Shown: in pieces, positions 50,801-63,793 of the stretch
Layout of the letters: each line of letters begins with the position of its first letter
How positions within the stretch are numbered: the first letter of the stretch is position 1
Source: Chrysomallon squamiferum
Taxonomy: Eukaryota; Mollusca; Gastropoda; Neomphalida; Peltospiridae
Length of the DNA: 64,000 nucleotides
Direction: 5' to 3'
Assembly (NCBI GenBank): GCA_012295275.1
Contig: CM022670.1
Location: 28,668,381 to 28,732,380 of the forward strand
Notes under the pieces: model-generated
What the model saw: only the letters and a program-made list of their open reading frames with translations
The model's database searches: none
Told to the model about the DNA's origin: nothing
Translations under genes and position numbers: made by a program

Positions 50801-53479
50801 TAGCATACTGCACACCACTAAATTATTTATTTTTCAAACTTAAGCATAAATTAATGAAAACATCTAAATAATTTATTTTTCAGCTTAAGTATAGCATTGT
50901 GCGTGCAACAAAATAATTTAATTTATGGCACAAAAGATGATAGATTATTAGTAATAAATGTATTTACTGTTTGGTATGTTAGGACATATGGCTTACAATA
51001 CAAAGTGTAGACAAGTGCAAATAATATGACGTACATGTCAAAACAGTTTATCTTGCTTACAATTTAGAGAAAGAATCATGATGAATTAACGAGTGTCCTT
51101 CATTACTTTATTTTGTTAGGACATTTGGTTCATAAAACTATTTTAATAAGATATATAATTTGATACCCATATAGTTTGAATTTCAAGAATTGAATTTGCA
51201 TACATTTAAATGCCAAATTATTAATAAATAGTTCTTGTTTGCTTGGTACAGTATTTATAACAGAGTATTTAAACATGCTTATAGAGTGTAATTTAATTCT
51301 ATGCATATAAATAATTTTATTTGGTTTTTATTCTTATAATGAAAAAATATGAACAATTATTGATAAATAACCTTTTACTGTTTTTACTATTAGGAGATTC
51401 TAACTCAGTTTAATATCTACATATGTTCATTCAATATATAAATAATTTAATATACATACAGTTCTGACAACAAAATCTAACAGAATTAAGAAACATCTGA
51501 TGGTGGTTTGCTATGGATGTCCATTTTGGTCACAATCCGATATTTAGATTTGCACATGATAACACAGAAACATCTAAATAGTGTATTTAACATATATCTA
51601 TTGTTATGAAAATCACCTTTAACATTTCATTGCACTGGACAATTGGGTTATAATTCACTGTTCTAATATACAAATTTTATGTATCCAAGTAATTTAACAT
51701 TTTTGGCAAAAATGACAAGCAAAGAAATAAGAGATAAATTATTTAGAAAGATACATATAGTAATCTCCTTTCAGCCTATATATAATAATTATATATATAT
51801 GTCATGTATGACATTTACTGGTTTATTTTATATATTTCATATTTAATTAATATCACTTGATTATAAATATACTAAATTACAATCCTAATGGCTAACTGTA
51901 TCTAGCATGAAACCCACACAGATACTTATATAATAATTAAATTTCCTAGATCAAAATAATGAAAAATTTGAAAATGGCTAAAATGATTTCTTAGCATTTA
52001 ATTTTAATAATAACTTTAATCTATTTTTCTTATCATATGCATGTCTGAATTTTATTTTATTTATTTCTTTCTACTTCTTACTTCTTCTTTGATACATTTG
52101 ATGAATACTAATTCATACATACCTACTGTATATTTTTAAATATATTTTTGTTTGTTTTATTATGTAAAATGACATAATTAGCCTATGCTACAATTCATTT
52201 AATAATTATCTCTCTTTCTTTTTAATTATAATATAATATTACTAGGTATATATGTTATCATGATAGCATATATTTTTTCATTTTAGTCTAAAATATTAAA
52301 GTGATAATTCATGCATGCAGTGATAATATTTTGTTTTTAGCTATGTTATATGGAATGATAATTTCATTTCGATGGAGAGAATATCAGAACTGAAACCATA
52401 TCAGAAAATCAACCATTTTCCAGGAATGGGAGAAGTAACCCGTAAAGATTCTCTTGCTAGAAATTTTATGAAGTAAGCTTGTTATCTAAAATTAATATAA
52501 TCACACACACTCAGATACCTTGATATGTACAAAAATATATATTAACATATGTATACTGGTACATATTCTCATACAAACACACACATACACATGATCTATG
52601 ACAGATATTTTTATATGCGAAAAAAAAAAAAAAAAAAAAAAAAATTCTTAGATGTAATAACATGTTCTATAATTTTGTTAATATATTAAAATAATATGTA
52701 AAATATTCACATATTAAAATTAATCCATATCAAATTACATTTACATATACATAAATAAACATATGCTCAAATGCATATATTCTTAAACAGGCAACAAACA
52801 CACACACAATTGATACATATATATAGGGACACTCACAATCATTCATATAGTAACATGTTTTACAAATTATTATTATCTTTTTTATGTTAAAGTAATATAT
52901 AAAATATCATTCAGATATTTAAATCAGTCCATATACATGTGCCACATTATCTATTATCATGTATGTACTGAAATATCTTCTTTACATTCATAATGCAGCT
53001 TCAATAAACATGCACCACAATGCAGATGCAAAACAGGACATAAATATTTAGTAACAGATATGCATAGATACTTCACTTACTGAACTATTAACATTCACAA
53101 ATGTTACTAACATTTATAATAAATAATAACATGATTGTTTACCCACAGAATACAGAGAGCTTTTCCTGAGGATTTTGGTTTTGTTCCAAAAACATGGATT
53201 TTACCTGCAGAACACAGTCAACTTCAAAATTATGCCAAGGAGCTAAAAGCAAGGAAGAAAATAAAAACATTCATTATAAAACCAGCAAATGGTGCACAGG
53301 GTCATGGGTTAGTTTGTTAGCAGTTTACAGATAGGTTTCAGACTAAACTAAATATTGTTGAAATGTACTGTAGTTAAAAAAAATATGACTTATTTTTTTT
53401 TTTTTTTTAATTTTTAATTATACATTCTAATAATACTAAATAATGTAAATAACCAGAAAACATGAACAACAACAATGAC

Positions 53480-53526
<47 letters not shown>

Positions 53527-56500
53527 CAACAACAATAATAATAATAATAATAATATACAAATGAATTTCATTGACCAAAACACAATCATTACTTAATAAA
53601 CTGTTTGATTTAAGCATTTCTATGACATCATTTTTGAGAAGTTGAATTAATCTCTGTCTGCTTAATGTTTGACATATAGTTACAATGAAAAAAATGGATA
53701 ACAGCTTTAATATGTGTATTTTCAGAATAATGTTACATCGAAATGCTGAGAAGATTCCACCCACAGAACATTTCATAGTCCAAGAATACATTGACAAGCC
53801 TCTTCTTCTTGATGGCTACAAATTTGATTTGCGAGTATATGTTCTCATCACTTCGACAGACCCTCTCCGAGTTTTCCTCTTCAATGATGGTCTTGTTAGA
53901 CTCAGCACAGAAAAATATCTTCCACCTCATGAAAGCAATCTAGTAAGAGAGATAGTTTTTATATTTAAAAAAGAAACTATTATTGTTATTTAAGGAATTG
54001 TGATTTATTACAAAATATTTGGCTTTAATGAGTATTTAAAATTTTTTTATATATATTGCTGAAATGTTGTTTTAAAATTAACTGTATTTCATATTACTTT
54101 TCTTTTTTTAATAATTGTTGTATACTTTATTAACATTAATTCATTGTTGTTTTCTTTTTGTATTTTATGTTAAAAATGTCTGCTGTTTATTTATTTTTTA
54201 AACTATCAAGAATTTTAAATGTTAAAATATTTCTTTCACCTTTTCCAGAATCGTCTTTACATGCATCTCACAAACTACTCCCTAAACAGACACAGTGAAA
54301 ACTATGACAAAAGTGCCTCCGTTGATTCAGGAAGCAAGAGATCCATCCGCTACTTCAATGATTTTCTGAAAAAGAATGACATCGATGTTGCCAGGCTGTG
54401 GAGAAAAATTTCAGACATGATCGTGAAGACAATGTTGGTTGCACAGCCTCATGTTCTACACTCATACAGAATGTGTCGACCTGGTAGTGCACACGGAGCT
54501 GATAGTGTGTGTTTTGAAATTCTGGGCTTTGACATTCTCATAGATGGAAAACTGAAACCCTGGTTGTTAGAGGTATTGTTAAATTGATTCTGAGAAAATA
54601 CTGAATTTATTTTTTATGTTATTGTGTCTTCTGATGGACTGTTAAACTTTTTCTGGGACATTTTTAATTTGATTATTAAAAATTGTTAAATTGTTTCTTA
54701 GAAATTGTTAAATCAATTCTGAAAAATTTGTTTCCAGAGGATTGTTAAATGTATTCGTAGAAATATTTTAGATTCTTTCCATGTGTAATTCCTGACATTC
54801 TGTTTGTGATAGTAAACTTTTTATTTTGTCATTTACAATGATTGCTTAAATTAGTTTTACATAACTTCAGATAAACCGTTCTCCAAGTTTCAATACAGAT
54901 GAGAGAATTGACTATGACATCAAATCAGCACTGATTGAAGACACACTTAGATTACTCAATGTCAAGTAAGTTTCTTTATACAAAATCAAAATACACATAC
55001 AGTATCCTCTTCTCACACATTTTTAATAATGATGATAGCAATAATGATAATGATACAATAGAAATAATGATAATGATAGTAATTCTTGGAAGTTAAGGAT
55101 GAGCTGTGGTTCAGTGGCACAATATAATATCTTCCATTCCAGTTATTCATTCAAGTGTCTGTAGAATGCAGGCCTCAAGCATGATAGATTCTAGGATGAC
55201 CTTTCATAACAGTTGCGCTACATACCAATCCTGACAGTGCTCTGTAACAAATTTATTAAATGTTTAAGCTTTCTCTGCATTTGAATGTCTAGATAAAAAT
55301 CTCTTATTATAAGTGAAAAACAGTAACCCAATGAAAGAGTCTAGCAAATTTCCTGTCTGTTATTTCTTTATTTTTATAAAATACAGGCATGACACCAAAT
55401 AACTAATAATATAAAAAAAAGTGTTCTAAATATCACTGTAATTTTTTTTCATTCATTATTATTGTTATTCCTTCATATTTTTTATATTATTATTTTGTTG
55501 ATAAAACAGACAAAGTGACAAAAGAAGAAATCTTGCAGCTCAGAAGGCAGAGGCCCAGAAGAGGTTGTTCCGAACTGGTAAAAAAGTAGATACTGACATT
55601 ACAGAGATGGAAAAACACAAAGTCAGCATAGAAAGAAGGAAAGAAGAGCTGGTGTGTGAATTTTCTCATAATTTTATTTTTATTACACACTTTTTGCATG
55701 GATTATTGTTTTAAATTGTGCAAATGATAGGCTTTGAATTTATAAGTGTGTATTATATTGACTAGAAAGGTTTCAAGAATCATTTAAAACAGTTTCAGAT
55801 CAGTCAAAAATAGTTTTGTTTATAGAATAAAACATTTAATTTTTAAAAGAAATTAAAAGAAATTATTTAGAAAATCCTTTAAAAGTAAATCATCTGTTTT
55901 TGATTAGTATATGTGTAATGTTTCAGTTAGAACCAAGATCATAATTTTCTTTTGGTGAAATTATGTTTTAAAGATTTGTGAAAATAAAAAAGAGATCATG
56001 AAAATAATGAAAACAGCATTAAAATTAATGATTTTTAAAGTCAGTCAAATGATTCCTTTTATGCCTCTTAATTTATTCTTTTTAAAATTTTAATAAAATG
56101 TATCTCAATGCTATAACCCAACTTTCTTTAACCTGTCATTACTGGCTTTTGTACTGCAGAAAGAACTATTATCTCGTGTTAAAAAAGCAGCAGCCAGAGA
56201 AGAATTTGAAAATAAGAACTGCGGGCATTTCCGAAGAATATTTCCCTGTGAGGACAAAGCAAGGCAGGAGAAGTACTGCAATTTGTTGGCTTCATCTTTC
56301 TCTGTATTTCTTAGTGGAAGAGGAACAGCGATGCAGAAAGAAATACAGATAACATACAACAATAAATACAGGGTTAGTGCTTTACTTGTACAAATTATAA
56401 AAATGTTTTAATTGCATTTGATCACATTCACCTGATTAAAGAATATTTACAGTTACTTCTTCATCATTATCATCATCTATTATCATTGTTATAATTATCA

Positions 56501-56567
56501 TTGTTATTATTATCATTATCACCATCACTGTTATCATCATGAGCATCATCATTGTTATTATTATTAC

Positions 56568-56606
<39 letters not shown>

Positions 56607-59600
56607 GGAGGATGAGATTGTGGATATGATAGCAGAATGTGAAGCTGATGAAAAAGAAGGCAAAATTTTCACAGGGGCAGGGACACGCCCCCGCCCACCC
56701 AAGGTCAGTGATTCGATTAAACATTATAAATAAGAAAAAAGGTTTTTGATATCTTTTTATAGCATTACCAGAATTAAAAAACAAGACGTGTGTATGTGTG
56801 TGTTTGTGTTTTTACTTGTTTCTGTATACATGTGCACACATACAAATGAAAACATATAAAAATCATAAAATAAAATAATTAAAATGTAGCCCATAAAAAA
56901 TTAGTAAAACATTACTTTCCTTTATTCATACTTTTCTTTATAAAAAATTATATATAAATATTGGGATTTAAAAAAACAACCAAACTAAACATTTTGGTAA
57001 ACTTTAGTAATCTGTAATAGATTTAAGATTTAACAATTAGCTTTAAGATTTAAAATAAAAACAGCAATAAAAGATTAATGCATTTTATTTACAGCCACTT
57101 ATGAGCATGCCTGAATGTGGCCAAACTGCTGATGAAAACAACAATGAAGATGATGATGAAGGAAGTGATAGTGGCTCCCCACCATTATCACCACCAAGCA
57201 GACGTCATTCTTCACTCTCGCCTATTTCCCGTTCCAGATCTGCCTCATCTTTACACAAGACAGATGGACAAGATAATCAAAAAAATACAGTATTTCAGTC
57301 CAATTCGGCCATCTTTAAAATGACCAAGCGAACTGGAAGCAATTTAATGGGTGAAGATAAAGGATTTGAAAAACTAAGTCAAAGATCAAAATCACTGAAC
57401 CGAACAGGAGCCACACCAAATAGTACAACGTTGCAGAAGATCACAAATGTATGAATGAGGATATTATTAATTTTATATTATTTTTTATTTTTTTTTCAAA
57501 TAAAATTTATTAACATAATTTTGTGAAATCTGGGAATGAAATTTGTTTATTATTTAATATTAATAAGCATTTAATCTTAATAAGTAGAGTAATATACAGA
57601 TTATAAATTGGGATTAGTTTGAAAAGTAATAATTAATACTTTGGATAATTAAGTCTTCTAGCCTGTTAATTGTCAATTAATAATTTGCATCATGCATCAG
57701 ACAGGTTTTGTTTGGTTAAAAATAATAATTAATAATTTGGTTAATTAACAGTCTTGTTGCCCTCTTATTTGTTAATTGATTAATTAATTAACTGTCTTGT
57801 CCATCAGACAGGATTAATTCAGTTAAAATAATAATTAATAATTTGATTAATTAACAGTTTTGTTGTCCTGTTAATTGTTAATTGATTAATTAATTAAATG
57901 TCTTCTGGTTTGTCTTCAAGCATGGTTAATTATTAATTGTGAATAGCTGATTATTTTTCTGTCAATCTGCATCAGTCACAGGATTACTCCTGTGTGTCTG
58001 TCAAGTAATTTCTCAGTCTGACCATGTTCCACAAATAGAATATCAATAATCTTGACATGATTTCCTCTGTTTGGAAAATCATTATGTATTCCTTATTAAC
58101 AAGTTAGAATAATTAATAGAAAGGCTTTGACATGTTTCCTTTTTCATATTATATATTAAAAATTAAAAAAATTTGATACCTATATACAACAATTTTAAAA
58201 TGTATCTAAGTGTCATTTTAATCAACCTACACTATTTTATTTATCAGTAAGTATATTTCAATATAGTTTTTATTCATTCTGAATGTTTTGTTAACATTTT
58301 ACTATTTATAAATCTGGACAATATTTTTTTGTTTGTTTTTTTATATCAATGTTTTTTTAAATTTATTTTATTGTTATTATTGTTAATTGTTGTTATATAA
58401 TGTTAAGATAGTTAAATAATGTATTCTTAAAATTAATTATGAATATAATGTGATATTTTGTATATTATTTTATAAAGAAAGTAAATTAAGATGATATATA
58501 TAGCTAGCAATTTCAGCAATAAATGTGTCATTATTTTTAAAAATTGAATGCTGTTGTCTTTTATTTTAATAAATTAAAAAATTTAAAAGTGACAGAAACC
58601 ATAATTACAAAAAAAAAAGAAATTAAAATATTTAAATTAATGATAATTAAAATAACTAATATAAGCTTTTATGTCAGATAACCATTCTGTTATTTTTGTT
58701 TGAAAAAATACAATCTAAATCAAAAAGAAAAGAACATTCAAAATTTTATATTTACTTCTTAAAAAACTTTAAAATGATACCATTATGGTGTATAAAATAT
58801 ATTTTTAATGTGGGTAAATAATTTTTAGACAAAATGATAATTACAGATTTTTTGCAATTTGATTTTCATAAGGTCAAGATAAAGTTTGTTTCATTTAATG
58901 ATGTCACTAGAAAACAAACTAATATAAAATATTGATAAATGAACCTCTACGAATTTCAGGAACTTACCAAACTTCCTAGGAATTCTAATGTATACTTTAT
59001 TTTTTGTTTTTCAGGAAGACAATATTTTATTATCAATGGTGAAAGAAAGAGAAGAAGAACTAACAAAGAAAACTCTTCATGCATTAAATGAAATGAGAAT
59101 AAAATTTCCTGGAAAAACTGACCAGGAAGCTGACTTCTTGCTGGACAAGGTCAGTTTTACAAAAACCTGAAGTAGAAAGTAATTTCAATGACATTTTATG
59201 CTGAAACCTGATTAAAATTCCAACTTATGACATCCTTTATTTCCAATTCCAACCTTGTTTTCAGTTCCAACCTAGTTTTCCTAACTATAAAAATATGTAT
59301 TTAAAAGATGCCTTATTTCTAAACAGAGCAAACATAAAATGATGGCAATAAATTTTCTCCTTTACATCATTTGATCATAACAAAAAAAGAAAAAGAAAAA
59401 CATTTATTTTATCAGTACTCAGATTTATAATCATACTTGAATATCTTCATCCCATTGTAGTTTCTGTTTAACTTTCTTAAACAAAATCTATTAAGCTGTC
59501 ATTAAACACACGTATTCATTACTTTATTTTTAAGTTGTAATAAAATTACTTACAGCTTTTATTATTATTCAGAACATCACCCAGGTTCTAACAAAACTTC

Positions 59601-62600
59601 AGTATTTTAGTGTTCATTTTTTTTTTGTAGCTAAATGAAAACTGGAAGTTTCACAAACCACGTATAGCATCATACTGGCTTGTAAAGTTGGATTCTATAA
59701 AGAGAAGAAAGGTAACATATCAGTCTTAAAATAATTAATACACAGGGAATAATTGTTTACTGTCTTAAGATATCAATTTATCTGTGACGGTTAGAATGCC
59801 AAATGCAGTGAGTCTTTGCTGAGCTGCATTCACTATTTGACCTGATAAAGCTAAATAGAAACTAGTTATTTTTTTTATCCTGCATTCCAGTATAAAAGAC
59901 TAAATGACACTGACTGTTTTATTTCTCAGCTCACTGCTCTTAAGATAGCAGATTCATACATATTTATTTAATTTTGTTCTACAAAAACTAAACATCAAAA
60001 CAAAATAATACTTAAATAACAATTTATTTGTTATGATTTTTAAATGAAAATTGTTTTCAAAATGTTCTTTAAAATCTAAGCCAGCAATTCAAGACTAAAG
60101 AAGTAACTTTTAACTGTATATTATATTGTGTATGTGTATGTGTGTGTATGTGTGTGTGTGTGTGTGTGTGTATAAAACACACACACAGATCCACACAGTT
60201 AGAGATACACATATACACATGCATACACGTAAATGACAAGTAATTTATGAAAGTAAAAATAATTCTGTACCAAAAATTTATCTCATCATTGTATCCTGCC
60301 ACTGTTTATAGTGACTGCAGGTTATATACTGATAATTACCTGTCTACATATACATATTTGTCTGAACTAACAAAAAGTAAAAAAAAGAACTTAAAAACAT
60401 TCTTAATAATATTATTACATTTTATTTAATCTTGTTATTTAAAGGTCACAGATATTGTTCGATCCAATGTTAAAGCCGTTTTACAGAGAATATGGCGCTG
60501 TGCAGATCCTGAGGATCTACGATTGTATAGAATTTTCAGTCGAGTTTTCAACAGACTTCTGTGGAGTCATGGCCAGGGTCTGTGGAACTGTTTTTCTGCT
60601 ACTGGGTATGTTCGTGTAGAAACTATTTTTAGTCATATAATAAATTTCTTTTTATAACAAAAGTTTTTTATATATACAATGTTTATTTATTTATTTTTTT
60701 TATTGATGTGCTGAAAATAAGTACTGAAACATATGTTGTTTTTTGGAGGGTATTTTTTTTTTTTTTTTTTTTTATTACAGTATTACTGAAAACAGTATTC
60801 ACAAGAAGTTCAGGAAACAACAATTTATAGTTGACAGTGATATAAAGAAACTTGTAATAAACATTTTAACTCATTTCAGGACTGTTCTTTATATAATCAA
60901 AATATTTAATTTTTCTTAATAAGAAATTTGCCAGAGACTTTATTTAGCAAGCATTCTGAAAATACCAGTCTTATTGAAGCCTTTAATTTTATTTTGTTCT
61001 TTTTAATTTTTCATGAAAAGAAATTCATGGGAGACCATATTTAGCAAGAGTTCTGAAAACATCAGAGATGAACTACCATCACTGAAATTTTGTATTCTAT
61101 TTTGTCATTTAATTTTTCATTAAAAGAAATTCATGGGAGACCATATTTAGCAAGAGTTCTGAAAATATCAGTGAAAGTGAGATGAACTGCTGTCGCCGAA
61201 TTGTTCAGTTGTGCAAAGATTGTCTCCTCATAGTGTACCAGTTTGCAGCAGAGGCTAAGGGAACATTGCAACAACGCGCCGGTGAGACTGAAGAAAGCAG
61301 TTCCACTCAAAATGGTGTAGCACAAAATTTGTAAGCGTCCAGAAAAAAAAAACTTGGAACCATTACCCATCCATTTTCACATCTCATTATTAGTTGTAGA
61401 AAATTGGTCACCAAAATAGTTTTGAGTCATTCATTTTCTTTCACATTTATTATATGTGAAAAAATTAAAAATAAATATTGTAAAATAATAATAATAATAA
61501 TAATAATAAAATTAAAGATAGCAATAACTGAGCATATTAGATTTTAATTGATTTAGAATTAGATAAAAATTTCTGAGAAACTTGATAACAATGTTTTCTT
61601 GTTTTTTACTTTCTGCTGAAGTTCACTCACTCTCTCTGCATGGGCAGCCCAGCCCAAGTTCATTGTGTTAGAGAGGTTTTTCTACCCTGAATTACATTTA
61701 AATTAATTTGATATTTTTGCACATTGATTAAACATTATTTTAATAGATCTGTCTGCAGCTAACAAGAGTTCGTTCATTCATATGTTTCATCAATCATTTT
61801 TTTTCTTCTCTGTCTGATGTGATCTGTTTCTTACATGAATTTAAGTTTATATATCTGCCATTTTGATGTGGAACTAAATATTTACTTCTTATATTTCTGT
61901 TGTGAATGTATTTGGTATCTCTTATGTAAAACAAAATATTTGTTTATTACAGCTGTAACAATTAAAATTGTTTTAAATTCATTGATTTTAACTTGTTTTT
62001 GCTTCATTCTTGTACAGAATTAAATATATATTTCTTACAATGAAATCAAATTTATATTATATACTTAACCAAAAAAGTTTAGCAAGTTTTTTTGTAAATG
62101 ACTGTTGCTTAAAAAATAAATTAAAATAAAGTGATAAAACTTGGTAATATGTTAGTGGCATATGCCCTATTGCTTTGGATAATGAAAAGAACATAATTTG
62201 TTATATCTTATGCGACTATGTGTACAACACGTGCAAATGCAGTGTGCTCAAGCTGTCGCAGAAGCACATGCAATACAGATGTATTGAAATCACATTTTTA
62301 TGACTGAACCAACATTATCCAAAAAGAAAAGGAAGAATTTATCCTGTTATAATGGGTCACCATCCAGGCTTAATGGAAAATCAGCGACATGAATAAATGG
62401 GACAGCTTAATCTCTGCCTATGTGTACATGATATTGCTCAGTACTTTTGTGTTCATGACAGTATCATATCATGACTCTGACAATGCATACACCAAACTGG
62501 GCAAGTGTGGGATTGACCACATTCTATTAGGCCACAAATAACTACTCAATGTCACAGGTTCGAAAGTGCTCCTCATTTAGCCCATACTTTGCAGCAAATG

Positions 62601-63793
62601 ACAGGCACTAGAATTCATGCTCAAACTATCTGTAGTCATCTCCATGCTGCTGGATTACAAGCATATCACCCTGTTGTAGTTAGCTGTTCCCCTGACAGTG
62701 CATCACATTCAGGAATGTCTCAGATGGGCCAGAACACACCAACACTGGCAATGCAGACAAATGAAACCAGATTTTGTGTTCAGTTTGCAGGTGATATGCG
62801 TATTATATGGAGGTGACAGAGAACGATATGAATTGGACAATGTCTTTCAGCATGACCAATATAGCGGTGGCAGCATCATGGTCTGGGCCGGCATTCATGG
62901 TGCAGGTAACCAGCTGTCTTTTTCATTCATGGAAATATGACTGTTCAACTTTACTGCGACAAGATCATTACTCAGGGGTCATTCCATTCCTGCAGCAGCA
63001 TCTTGGCATTCTGGTTCAACGTGACAACACTGGATTATATAACGTTAGGCTACCATTAAACTTCTTGAGCAGAACCACATCCAGCTGTTAAAGTGGCCAC
63101 CAAAGTCCCCTGACTTGTCCCCAGTGGAGCATGCATTGGACCTACTGGGCCATAGGGCTTGCCTAAACCATCCTTAATATCCAGACCTACAAATTGATCT
63201 GAACTGGGAATGGAATGCAGTTACTGTTCCTGAGATTAATGCTGTCATTAGAAGCATGAAATGACAATGTACTGCTGTCATCAATGCCACTGGTGCAACA
63301 CACATTATTGAGCCTCACTCACCATTTTGGTAGATGTACCCCTCTGTTTCATCAGTTGACATTAAATTAACGACGTCAACACTGTGACAACATGCTACTG
63401 CCAGCTACATTCAGAAATGATGTATCTGTGAAATAATGTGTAGAAATAAATTCAACATCCAATCAGGTTGTCAGTATTTCATATCTTGTATGTAATTGCT
63501 AAACTTATTTGGCACAGTATATATTGAAAACTTGACTGTTTTATTTGTTAAATATTTCTTTATGGTGTCCTACCTTTAATTGTGTACAATGAATTTTAAT
63601 TTTTGTTTTGTTTTTATTTCCTATTTTAAATTCATCATCTGTTTGATATACAATATTAGTTTAAACATCTTTTCTTTCTCTTTTCAGATATAATAACACT
63701 AGAGAGGCAAAAACAACACACTGGAACCCTCAAACGTTCAGTCAACGCTACTCAAAACTGTATCAAACAAGAGCTGAAGGCTTGGGCACGTGA
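44231..63793 (+). CDS. TTLL7: TTLL7, tubulin polyglutamylase
   Basis: TTLL7 adds glutamate side chains to tubulin tails (beta-tubulin in mammals) on axonemes and neurites. Coding exons: 44231–44288, 48165–48368, 50098–50155, 52341–52472, 53149–53307, 53726–53942, 54249–54572, 54871–54965, 55510–55651, 56160–56372, 56608–56703, 57095–57448, 59015–59149, 59631–59711, 60445–60605, 61127–61330, 63688–63793. Phases agree throughout and give 912 aa, against 887 in human. The TTL/ATP-grasp domain spans residues about 75–415: INHFPGMGEVTRKDSLARN, KTFIIKPANGAQGHG (ATP loop, about 189–203), YKFDLRVYVLITS, LYMHLTNYSLNRHSENY, CFEILGFDILIDGKLKPWLL and EINRSPSF. A basic helical region follows (KRRNLAAQKAEAQKRL), as in the microtubule-binding domain of TTLL7. 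Then come an acidic/Ser-rich linker and the conserved tail (IRFPGK-type MRIKFPGKTDQEAD; LYRIFSRVFNRLLWSHGQGL; GNSWETIFSKSSE). Uncertain points are the first exon (ATG 44231, or the internal ATG at 48174) and the last: the alternatives are a stop at 61332–61334 or another donor at 61281/61282. Confidence 0.94.
44799..44834. repeat. (TA)n microsatellite in TTLL7 intron 1
   Basis: An uninterrupted TA tract of about 18 units lies in the first coding intron. GT-rich imperfect repeats lie further on in the same intron at 45520–45690 and 46074–46092. Confidence 0.95.
48449..48575. repeat. diverged tandem repeat after TTLL7 exon 2
   Basis: The block 'gtcagttcacatacatctga' followed by 'gacaactcaaagccattt' recurs as 'gacagttcacacaccctatc' followed by 'tgagacaacttaaaaccatt'. 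A shorter related unit lies between them ('ttcacatacctaaatctgag'). The main period is about 80 bp with an internal half-unit. It is less AT-rich than its surroundings and lies close to the donor of exon 2. No coding frame continues through it. Confidence 0.75.
50640..50915. repeat. diverged roughly 70-bp tandem repeat in TTLL7 intron 3
   Basis: A unit with 'catctaaataatttattttt' followed by 'caaacttaagtatagcataatg' recurs about four times with substitutions (near 50685, 50745, 50815 and 50865). Similar 'taaataatttaa' phrases recur more weakly to about 51450. It is an old minisatellite; no function is visible. Confidence 0.7.
53479..53557. repeat. (AAT)n/(AAC)n microsatellite in TTLL7 intron 5
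   Basis: A run of about 15 AAT units, then four AAC/ACA-type units, then about ten AAT units. Its complement gives long poly-Leu, poly-Ile or poly-Asn frames, which are not genes. Confidence 0.95.
56552..56607 (+). repeat. (ATT)n microsatellite forming the acceptor of TTLL7 exon 11
   Basis: A mixed ATC/ATT repeat from about 56450 becomes a pure ATT run that ends in TTATTAAG, which is the acceptor of the exon starting at 56608 (GAGGATGAG). There is no separate pyrimidine tract. Every third base of the tract is A, so acceptor strength depends on the repeat. The exon is well supported: 96 bp, phase 0 on both sides, and its reading (EDEIVDMIAECEADEKEGK) matches the corresponding TTLL7 segment. 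Confidence 0.9.
57615..57930. repeat. roughly 106-bp tandem repeat with TTAATTAA palindromes, TTLL7 intron 12
   Basis: The block 'ttaaaataataattaataat' followed by 'ttgattaattaacagttttg' occurs at about 57716 and 57823, with a more diverged copy near 57620. Each unit ends with a 'tgtcttgtccatcagacagg'-like segment. Units are dense in TTAATTAA and GATTAATTAA palindromes and in the word GTTAATTG. About 2.7 copies are present. No coding or RNA gene fits. Confidence 0.8.
60125..60172. repeat. (GT)n microsatellite in TTLL7 intron 14
   Basis: Imperfect GTAT/GTGT units become a pure GT run, followed at once by ACACACAC, so the tract can fold back on itself. It lies between the exons ending at 59711 and starting at 60445. 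Confidence 0.9.
60921..61175 (+). repeat. tandem partial copies of the penultimate TTLL7 exon
   Basis: Three copies of the exon start lie in a row, each behind an A-rich AAG acceptor-like end: copy A at about 60924, copy B at 61021 and copy C at 61127. B and C share a perfect block beginning 'aaattcatgggagaccatat' and running through 'ttagcaagagttctgaaaa'. A is more diverged ('aaatttgccagagactttat'). Only C continues into the rest of the exon, so C is the functional one. The spacings are 97 and 106 bp. Copy B keeps the family Trp (NSWETIFSKSSENI) and stays open for about 33 codons to a TAA; copy A has lost the Trp. They are either degenerate duplicates or alternative exon starts. Confidence 0.88.
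62058..63524 (+). mobile_element. decayed Tc1-type DNA transposon in the last TTLL7 intron
   Basis: Inverted ends of about 25 bp flank the element. The left end, 'tatacttaaccaaaaaagtt' then 'tagcaa' (about 62058–62085), pairs with the complement of the right end ('ttgctaaacttatttggcac' then 'agtata', about 63497–63524), with TA at both edges. Inside, several frames hold Tc1 transposase pieces: a helix-turn-helix-end piece (GTRIHAQTICSHLHAAGLQA), ETRFCVQFAGD near the first Asp, GGSIMVWAGI, VIPFLQQHLGILVQRDNTG around the second Asp, and SPDLSPVEHALDLLG with the last Glu. Frameshifts and stops separate the pieces, so the copy is dead. It lies in the same direction as TTLL7 and fills most of the 61331–63687 intron. 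Confidence 0.88.

Noticed and set aside
53407-53797. Poly-Leu and poly-Ile minus-strand frames
   Set aside because: They are products of the AAT microsatellite and the antisense of TTLL7 exon 6.
56473-56784. Poly-Asn/Asp and poly-Ile frames on the minus strand
   Set aside because: They derive from the ATC/ATT repeat next to TTLL7 exon 11 and its antisense.
61131-61370. 79-codon minus-strand frame
   Set aside because: It is the antisense of TTLL7 exon 16, whose sense frame has clear homology.
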